Program-made: the position numbers and the translations under genes
The notes under the pieces: generated by a model
What the model was told of the DNA's origin: nothing
What the model saw: the letters and a program-made list of their open reading frames with translations, nothing else
The model's database searches: none
Assembly: GCA_015179025.1 (NCBI GenBank)
Contig: WHUX01000168.1
Coordinates: forward strand, 54,644 to 118,643
Direction of reading: 5' to 3'
DNA: 64,000 nucleotides
Source of the DNA: Terfezia claveryi
Taxonomy: Eukaryota > Ascomycota > Pezizomycetes > Pezizales > Pezizaceae
In this document: positions 57,131-64,000 of the stretch, piece after piece
Position numbering within the stretch: position 1 is the first letter of the stretch
Layout: each line of letters begins with the position of its first letter

Positions 57131-58198
57131 CTAGGCAAGGGACAGGGCTTTTCCCGACTCATCAACCTCCTCAATCCTGAGCACTGGGGTATCAGAGATA
57201 GCGTAGATGGCGAGGGAGCGATTCTTTCGAAGGAGGCAAGCCACAATGAAGTGGTCAGCCTTCCCATAGGCTATGCATAGCCCATTATTCCGGCGGCATT
57301 CCCTCTCTTCTTGGGTCAGGCGGGGTCTGCCTGATGATAAATCCATGGGGGTGGGTCCTCCTGCCACCAACGATGGGTGTGCTGGTTGATTGGCGGGGGC
57401 AGGGGCCTGAGCTGCTTTGGTGGCATGGTGTTGCTGAGGCTGAGGCTGAGGCTGTGGGAGACGGGGTGCTGGCCTGTACATGGGGCGGTTGTGGAGCCGG
57501 GACATCCGCTGTTCTACCTGGAAAGCCTGGTCAATGAATTTGTCAAGGGTTTTGGCTTCCGGGAGGCTGACCATGGCCTGCTGGATTTCGTCATTTAGCC
57601 CTTCCTGGAATTGCTCCAGTTTGGACTGGTCATTCCATCGGACCTCCACCGCCAATCTTGAGAATTCTGCCACATAAGTGGACAGATCGGTGTTTTTCTG
57701 CCTGAGGGCTCGGAGGGCTCTACTGGCAGTGCCAACGGCATTGGGGTCCCCGAACGCCCTATCCAGGACTGTGAAAAGGGCCGAGATATTGTCAAGCTTG
57801 ATCCCGGTTTTGAGGACATATGGCTGGATCTGGTCACAAGCTTTCCCCTCCAGCAAGGCGAAAACGTATGCCAGTCGATATTGTTCTGACGGGAATCTGG
57901 CAGAATCCCCGTTGAGCTTGAGATTGACAGCATTTTTCCAGGCTCGTAGGCGAACCCGGTCCCTATTGAACTTGGGGGGTGTTGGAATGCTTTCGGTCTT
58001 GTTGCTACTGGCTGCTGTTGGTATTGCAAGGTTCCCTAGGGCGCGGCTGAGGTTTTGGACCGTAGTCCGTTCGTTGGCTAGGGCAAGGTTCACATGGTCG
58101 AGATCCGTCTGGAGGACCGTGATCTCTTCGTCGGCGGATCTCAATTTTTGTTCAGCCACGGCCAGGCTGTTGCCGAGTTCGGCCCCGATGGCATCCAT
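57131..58198 (-). CDS. gag polyprotein of element B
   Basis: 355 aa, uninterrupted. Coiled-coil N-terminus (AVAEQKLRSADEEITVLQTD), capsid-like FNRDRVRLRAWKNAVNLK, SFRQ..RALRALRQ, a Pro/Gln-rich linker, and a C-terminal knuckle CIAYGKADHFIVAC in which the second Cys is Tyr. It packages element RNA in cytoplasmic particles (family knowledge). Pol begins 36 nt further on in another phase after stops in that phase, the same arrangement as in element A, so pol is not made by simple read-through here. Confidence 0.92.
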   Translation of the reverse strand: MDAIGAELGNSLAVAEQKLRSADEEITVLQTDLDHVNLALANERTTVQNLSRALGNLAIPTAASSNKTESIPTPPKFNRDRVRLRAWKNAVNLKLNGDSARFPSEQYRLAYVFALLEGKACDQIQPYVLKTGIKLDNISALFTVLDRAFGDPNAVGTASRALRALRQKNTDLSTYVAEFSRLAVEVRWNDQSKLEQFQEGLNDEIQQAMVSLPEAKTLDKFIDQAFQVEQRMSRLHNRPMYRPAPRLPQPQPQPQQHHATKAAQAPAPANQPAHPSLVAGGPTPMDLSSGRPRLTQEERECRRNNGLCIAYGKADHFIVACLLRKNRSLAIYAISDTPVLRIEEVDESGKALSLA

Positions 58199-58357
58199 GG
58201 CCTCGAAGATGTCGATGATTTCTCAACAATAGGCATTCAATTCGTTCTGGCCTGAGGGTATAGGGGAGCTTCTCCAGGTCTGGAACCTGATGGCAGGTGG
58301 TGGGAGAGCTGCTCCTGACATGACTGCATACCAGTTAGTCCAAAGGATCCAACGTAG

Positions 58358-58976
58358 TGTAACGAGGGCTCTGGGGGACAAGGCGACCAAGGGGTACGCC
58401 GGGGAGTGGCAAGGGGCAATCGCACACGTAGGAGCGCTACGTGTGTGATCGGGGGAAAGGCTAAGGTAAGACACACGTAGGAACGCTATGTGTGTGACCA
58501 GGGGGAGGATGAGACGGGAGGCAATGGCAAGAGGCAAGATGGACAGAGGGCAAGGGACACGAGACACGTGGAAGCAGTTGCCGCATGTGTCAAGGGAGGC
58601 AGCAGGGCTGCAGAGTCGAGGCGAGACAAGGAGGTGCACAAGGGAGATGCACCAACGTGGAGAGAAGCAAGACCCTGTATTGGATATACAAGACGTTGGA
58701 TGGGGATCCAACGAGAGGGCGGAGAGAGCAAGCTATATATACAGGCTTCCTTCTTGGCCAAGGCCACCGGAAGGAATAAGGTTCCCGAGACCCCTTATCT
58801 CGGGAACAGAGATAACAATGATATCAATCAACAATAACGAGAGTCGGATGGAATCCCGTCTGACTCTCAAACCTGGCTAGGAAAGGACGGTAACAATGAT
58901 ATCAACCAACAATAACGAGAGTCGGACGGAATCCCGTCTGACTCTCAAACCTGGCTAGGAAAGGACGGTTGTAACA
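58358..58976 (-). repeat. 5' LTR of element B
   Basis: 619 bp, nearly identical to the 3' LTR, with the same tandem duplication and hairpins and the TATATATAG promoter near 58733-58741. Confidence 0.93.
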
Positions 58977-59499
58977 GCCACCACAGAATAAGCAGGAGCC
59001 ATTGGACGAATGAGAGGGTTCTCTATATCGGCTGGGTCTGGAGCAGACATCGATGTCATATTAATTGATATTAAAGCACAAGAAGAGTTAAGTAGTCTTG
59101 ATCCCACTTTCTGCCTCTATTCAGGCCACCTATTTCACCACTATACTGCGTACTACTGCATGTCTTACTACATTGCTGCATATTATGCAGGGCGGGTTAG
59201 TAAACACTTTCTCCCACAGACTGTATTTACACCAGTAACCCATAGAAGTTGTTGTGCGGGTAAGTACGGTAGCTTTGCATATGCCAGCAATAGAGTCTGA
59301 GGCTGAGGGTGGGAGCAGCAGATACATATTGCACCTTGCTTCCCATGTCAACCTCATGAGCTGATACATATTTACTCTTGCCATTATTATCGAATCCGAG
59401 TTATCTGGATAATTGACTACCAGCACCTATATGCAGAAGAACATCCCCTAGTGGTAAACATCAGCATCTCCAATAGCAGGACTCCAACAAGCCAACAAG
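58977..59499. other. gene-free stretch after element B
   Basis: No gene recognised; only short frames. Target duplication copy at 58977-58981. Confidence 0.5.
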
Positions 59500-61225
59500 C
59501 ACCCCGGATCGTTCCCGCCATCAGATGACAACTATGCCTACTCTGGTGAGGATGAGCTCAAGTACTCTTCTGATACTGAATCTGGAGTCCTGTTGTAGAA
59601 GTATTATTGTACCGATGGCTGGACAACAGGGAAGCAGGGTTGAGGGACGGAAGCTATTCGGTGGATATGTGGGAGCATGGTGGGGGTAGTCTTTACAGTG
59701 ATGGTTTTATTATAGGTCAATAGCCATCATTTTATTTTTGTGGGCGCCTGTCACATCCATTGTACCCTGTAGGTAGTGATCACATCCACTTAAATCTGAA
59801 GCTTGAATCTTTATGCTTTTTCGCAATAAGCCCCCCTATTTTCACATTCACTTTCACGTTCATGTACGCATCTTCATGATCTCTTGTCTATATTAATAGG
59901 CTAACCTATATGGTGATGATAATGATGACTCCAGCCAGATCCCTCGTGCAAATCATCCACCTGCTCATTGGATTCTCCGCCGCCCTTTGGGTGGGAGATA
60001 TCTAGAACTATCTAAGCAAGTTTGAAGGGAGTAATCATCAATGGTATCCGACCAGTTTCATGAGAGATATAGTACCAGTATGCCCCCATGTTACGTGGTG
60101 TGTATGCAAATAAAATTGCTGATGAGTCTGGGTAGAAACCAATCCATAGGTAGAGGTGAAATTAGTTGAAGGAATTCTACCATTGGGGATGCTAATATAG
60201 CTAGGGGATAGTCATAATGACTATTGGCAGAAGGTGCCATTATATGATGGTTCAAAGTCTATCTAGAAATCACAGATTTCTGTTTAAAAAAAAGCTAATC
60301 CTCTCACGATGCAATAGTAATTAGTGTAGGGTATATCTCCGTTGAAGTGGAGGTGTAGCATTTTGATGGCGATGAAGAACTATATGTATATGGCTCCATG
60401 CTTTCTCATACATTCAAATGCAATTATAACTGACTTTTTCAATCCATCCCTCTAGGTCAGCTATGATCTATTTTCTCTAATAGAAAACCATACTTTAAAC
60501 TCACTATACATTAATCCCCTCCTCAAGATTCTCTATTGTTAGAACCCAGAAATAGAATTTGGCAATAACACCTATAAGTACTTCGAATTCACCCGCCCAC
60601 CTCTTAAGCCTTGACCCCACTCCTCCCCTAGATTTCTCAGCACTATGCTAACAACCCCCCTTCCCACAGCGGCATCTTCGACACTGACCCTGAACAAACC
60701 CTCTACCTCTACATCGATATCAAAACCTCTGGTGTCCCGACCAACAACTCCATTCTCTCACATCTCACACCTCTTTACCCCTACCTAACATACTACAATG
60801 CCAGCAGCAACCTCACGCACAATAGTCTCTTAACAGTAGTCCTCACTAGGAATACTCCCTTCTTTGAAGTCTCCCTCCCACCCACTTCCTCCTCAGACTA
60901 TACCCGATACACATTTTACGATGCGCCCCTCCTCTCCCTCTCAGAACCAGATTTACCTTACAATACCACGAATTCTCTGAAGGGCATGGCGCAATTTAAT
61001 AGTATTATGGGGAGAGTGAGTAGTGAGGAGATGAGTGAAGCCCAGAAGGAGAAGTTGAAAGGGGTGATTAAGAGTGTGCATGATAGAGGGATTGGAGTTA
61101 GATTATGGGATACTCTGAATTGGCCGGTTAGATAGAGGAATAAGGTGTGGAGGGGACTGATAGAGTGTGGAGTTGATTTATTGAATGTGGACAATTTATG
61201 GGTGGCAGCAGAGGTAGGGTGGTAG
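59500..61225 (+). pseudogene. AIM6-like phosphodiesterase pseudogene
   Basis: Plus strand, several exons. An acidic N-terminal segment with DNYAYSGEDELKYSSDTES (~59525-59590), a membrane-like LVQIIHLLIGFSAALWVG (~59945-60000), SNHQWYPTSFMRDIVPV (~60030-60080), GYISVEVEV-stop-HFDGDEEL (~60328-60380), NSLYINPLLKIL (~60500), and a long open stretch 60671-61225: GIFDTDPEQTLYLYIDIKTS, TYYNAS, RYTFYDAPLLSL, HDRGIGVRLWDTLNWP, stop, NKVWRGLIECGVDLLNVDNL. Order and motifs match fungal AIM6-type PLC-like phosphodiesterases. In-frame stops (the W after VEVEV, and WPVR-stop) plus loss of the catalytic HSHND region show it is dead. Confidence 0.8.
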
Positions 61226-62399
61226 GGTGGATTTGCGGGGGTTAGGGAGCAGTTTATATGTTTATAGACTTGTATGGTAGAGGTACTGGTATAGATTGGT
61301 CTTTTGTAATGTTGTAATAAATGACTATGATTATAATTGACTAGCTACTATCAAATATGTAGTGATTTGTCTAGATCTAGACCTTGAGTGATACTATGGC
61401 AAGAAGTGGCCTGTGATTTTTCTAAATTGATGAGCTAGTACAGAGTAGATAGATTGATAAATTCGAAATTTTTTTTGGGGGGGATTTGTATTAATCATTT
61501 TAAGTATTATATATGCAAAATAATTTAGTTTATACCTAACCCAGCATACATACATCATGAATTTTTTTAAATTAATAAAACTTTCTCAACAGTATTATAG
61601 CTTTTTTATTCACTAGGTACCGGTCATATTAAGATACTTATACAAATACCGAAGTTTTTTAGAGGATACAAAGCAAATATATTAAAGGGGATATAGATGA
61701 CTCTTATTACAATATACCAGATACAAGCATATATTTAGTTATCGGTAGTCTACATAGTAAATAAGCATATTTCCATTACTAGAATATTCTTATTGTTTTG
61801 GCTTGGTCACCATATATATATACTTGTAACAAAAGAAGCGCCTTGCCATTATTGGGATGTTTATCAATAAGAAATAACTAACCCTGTACCTACAAAATAC
61901 TATATAGATCCACGTAAGGTCTCTATAGAAGTAATGAGTTTTTAAAATAAAATAAAAATATCAAAATACTATACTTACCCTGAGTTTTACAACATACACA
62001 AAACACGCAAGACAACACATGCAACATAATACAACACATACATATAATATTTAATACAATATGCAGCAATTCTATGGCTACTGCAAAAAGTTCTTTAAAT
62101 GTTCTGGCCCGTTAGCCATGGTTAGAGGTGGAATGTCTAAGTATATGGACATATAGCAAAACAGAACCCGAGTTCAACTTGGCGACACATTAAACGCTAG
62201 TTTTTGAATCAGAAAAAACCCAAATAAAGACAAGCATGAGAAAAAAAAAAAAGGATTGAGATTCTTGAGATGGAATACAGGCTTTAGCATGTCCAGCGCA
62301 GGATAACTGATTTTTTAGAAGCCTCTCCCCCACCTTCTTCCTGATGTCTCTCTGTATATGTATGCATGTCTGTGTGTCATTCTGCAGGCTTTTCTACCT
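61226..62399. other. AT-rich gene-free stretch
   Basis: No open frame of note and no RNA gene recognised. Poly(A/T) runs and microrepeats only. Confidence 0.55.
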
Positions 62400-62575
62400 A
62401 GGAATGAATTTCTCTAGCCATAAGCATATATTGGTAATAAGCATACCTATATAAAAAACTAAGCACAGGTCCCAGAAAAATTTATGTAGGAAAATATACC
62501 TTGTTATAAGCAACTGCATTATAAGAAACTTCTGGCTAGTCCTGAGGGGGTTGCTTATATTGAGAATTCACTGTA
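62400..62575. mobile_element. pogo-like transposon terminus, relic
   Basis: The reverse complement from 62575 reads TACAGTGAATTCTCAATA and then TAAGCAACCCCCTCAGGAC, with repeats of TATAAGCA inside. This is the TA-CAGTG...TATAAG pattern of pogo/Fot elements and resembles 35549. No transposase is left. Confidence 0.5.
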
Positions 62576-62706
62576 CCTAAATGAACCTTGAGCTCAAGTG
62601 ATCAATAAGCTATACTGTACGATGCGGGACCATATATACTACAAAAGTAAGCTGAAATTTTGAAAATATCCTATAAATACATGTATATGGTAGTCTGTTA
62701 GATATG

Positions 62707-62796
62707 AAGTGCGACATCTGCCATATCTAAGCTTCAGATCACTAGGCTAGTACTGCGGTGGGTGACCACGCGGGAAAGTCTCCCACCGCAGCACTT
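62707..62796 (+). pseudogene. 5S rRNA pseudogene with internal deletion
   Basis: Identical order to the 36126 copy from GCCATATCTAAGC to CCGCAGCAC but lacking 41 nt between GACATCT and GCCATAT. The break lies at a TCT present at both edges. The lost part includes most of helices II-III. The 3' half (GGTGGGTGACCACGCGGGA) is closer to canonical than the other copy. Confidence 0.85.
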
Positions 62797-63439
62797 ATTG
62801 GGTATTTAGAATTTTTGACTTCTTCCTTCGGTATCATTGGAAGGTTGAGAATAGTGCACAGGAGGGTGTTGTGCGAACCAGACTAGGTTGAGAAATCATA
62901 CAGGTAGTCCTTTTTTGGCCCATACCTTTTCTAGTATCTCCCAGTCTACCCTTTTTGTCATTAAGCTAGTCCTATGTTAGAAGTCTCCCAACCATACTAT
63001 TTTTAGTCATTTAGATAAGACTTCACCAGTTCCACGATGCCAACAGGCACCTGAGGTGAGCCTTTGACATGTAGTGCTACAGACAAAATTTCGAAATGAT
63101 TTTTATAGTGTCTAGATGCCACTATGGGTGCGTCTTGATGACACCGTCCTATATATACTTGTACCACACTACTCCGAATATACCTAGAGTCTGTTGAAGT
63201 ACTACAGCAGTTAAAGGAGTGGATAAAGGATAAGTTTTATACAAAATGGGCCTCTTTGTAGAGCGTGTTTATAAAGGATTTAAGCATAGGCTTGAATTAT
63301 GCATCCAAAAGCAAGTCCAAAACATCAAGTACAGAGAACGAAGAAAAGGCAGTGCCATGGAACAAACAAAAGACAAAGAGGCAGAGGTAGAGGCAGAGGC
63401 AGAGGCAGCTCATGGATGGTAGGGATCACTAGGGAGTGC
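62797..63439. other. gene-free stretch
   Basis: No gene or clear repeat recognised. A (GCAGAG) microsatellite follows near 63380-63408. Confidence 0.5.
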
Positions 63440-63657
63440 TCCTTAGAATGATGGAAAGCAAGAAGTATATTGGAGACAAGATGTTGGAAATAACAAGACG
63501 TTGGATGGGCATCCAACAAGAGCGTGAGAGCAAGGAGATATATATACAGGATAGGCTCGAGGCTGACAATACGAGATAGGAATAATGACGAGCTAGGAAG
63601 ATCAATGAGATATCTAGGTAGTCTCGGATAGGGAAACAACGACAAGATGGTTGTGAC
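63440..63657 (-). mobile_element. LTR remnant related to elements A and B
   Basis: AAGACGTTGGATGGGCATCC, AAGGAGATATATATACAGG and the end GGTTGTGACA match the promoter/hairpin part and terminus of the LTR of element B in the same orientation. The other end is not identifiable and no internal region is present. It may be a solo LTR. Confidence 0.6.
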
Positions 63658-63804
63658 AGTACTGAATAGGAGGCACTGGAGGTACCTCTGGTTGACACCT
63701 GCCCGGAGAAGGTATGGAGCGGGCATACTGTAGGGATGTGCTTTGAAGTAAGTGGGTATCTATATGGGTGGTTTCTTGGGGCCTTTATTAGAGGTTGTAA
63801 GAGT

Positions 63805-63870
63805 ATTTTTTGGGGGGTTGAAGTCTAAGTATATATCTATGGAGCCTAAGGCTATGAGACGAAGGTATAA
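63805..63870 (-). mobile_element. LINE family L2 3'-end fragment
   Basis: T-rich run, then TTGAAGTCTAAGTATATATC, TATGGAGCCTAAGGCTATGAGAC as in the L2 ends at 26296 and 27471. Only about 60 bp is clearly related. Confidence 0.55.
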
Positions 63871-64000
63871 GAGTAAAGCACAAGCACACCCTGACTCTAT
63901 GAGGTAAAAGGGAGGTCATCCGGATGCCATAGGATACCAGAGAGACGTAGGTATGAGTTGGATGGCCTCAAAAGACAGTGGATGCCATATAAATCATTCC

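Larger units (their letters stand above)
52675..58976 (-). mobile_element. Ty3/gypsy chromovirus B, minus strand, complete structure
   Basis: LTRs at 58358-58976 (5') and 52675-53292 (3') begin TGTTACAACC or TGTCACAACC and end TTACA. A perfect 5-bp target duplication GCCAC lies at 52670-52674 and 58977-58981. A polypurine tract AAAGGGGGATAG precedes the 3' LTR. Gag is open; pol has a nonsense codon and two single-base losses. The LTRs differ at few positions, so insertion looks recent relative to element A. Confidence 0.96.

Noticed and set aside
63325..63726. 133-codon minus-strand frame with Leu/Pro repeats
   Set aside because: Lies over an LTR remnant and a (GCAGAG) microsatellite; fortuitous.

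Overview
The window looks like nuclear DNA of a filamentous ascomycete (Pezizomycotina). The evidence is multi-exon genes with short GT-AG introns, NACHT-ankyrin NOD-like receptors (NLRs), a chromodomain Ty3/gypsy element with C-to-T damage like repeat-induced point mutation (RIP), dispersed 5S rRNA copies and an AIM6-type phosphodiesterase relic. A Pezizomycete (truffle/cup-fungus relative) is possible but is only inference. Little of the window is intact coding sequence; most of it is mobile-element debris. Layout: (1) 1-27000 is a head-to-tail array on the minus strand of NLR paralogues: NLR1 (1-4203, 3' end outside the window), NLR2 (8139-13298), a decayed copy (15290-18754), NLR3 (19976-24616) and an ankyrin/NACHT stub (26100-26975). 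The three readable genes share one eight-exon plan with nearly invariant internal exon sizes: NACHT_N, NACHT, winged helix, then 102-bp ankyrin repeats. (2) 27000-29450 is a nest of LINE 3' ends, one inside another in opposite orientation, followed by a long inverted-repeat element. (3) 29450-38300 is sparse: a small predicted secreted protein (30088-30606), LINE and pogo-like relics, a near-complete 5S rRNA copy, a broken conserved fungal gene and a roughly 90-bp tandem repeat. (4) 39034-40554 is a two-exon gene resembling PD-(D/E)XK nuclease-fold proteins. (5) 44433-50672 and 52675-58976 are two related chromodomain Ty3/gypsy elements in opposite orientations. The first has a pol with no frameshift but many stop codons, mostly CpA-to-TpA. 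The second has an open gag, a perfect 5-bp target duplication and single-base frameshifts in pol. (6) 59500-61225 is an AIM6-like phosphodiesterase pseudogene, followed by AT-rich DNA, a 5S pseudogene with an internal deletion and an LTR remnant. The genes do not form a pathway. The functional theme is the receptor cluster: sensors of the class that fungi use for allorecognition and probably immunity. The last exon of NLR1 and NLR2 appears to have been exchanged recently, and near-identical ankyrin units vary at only a few positions. All gene models come from reading the sequence and comparing paralogues; no searches were run.
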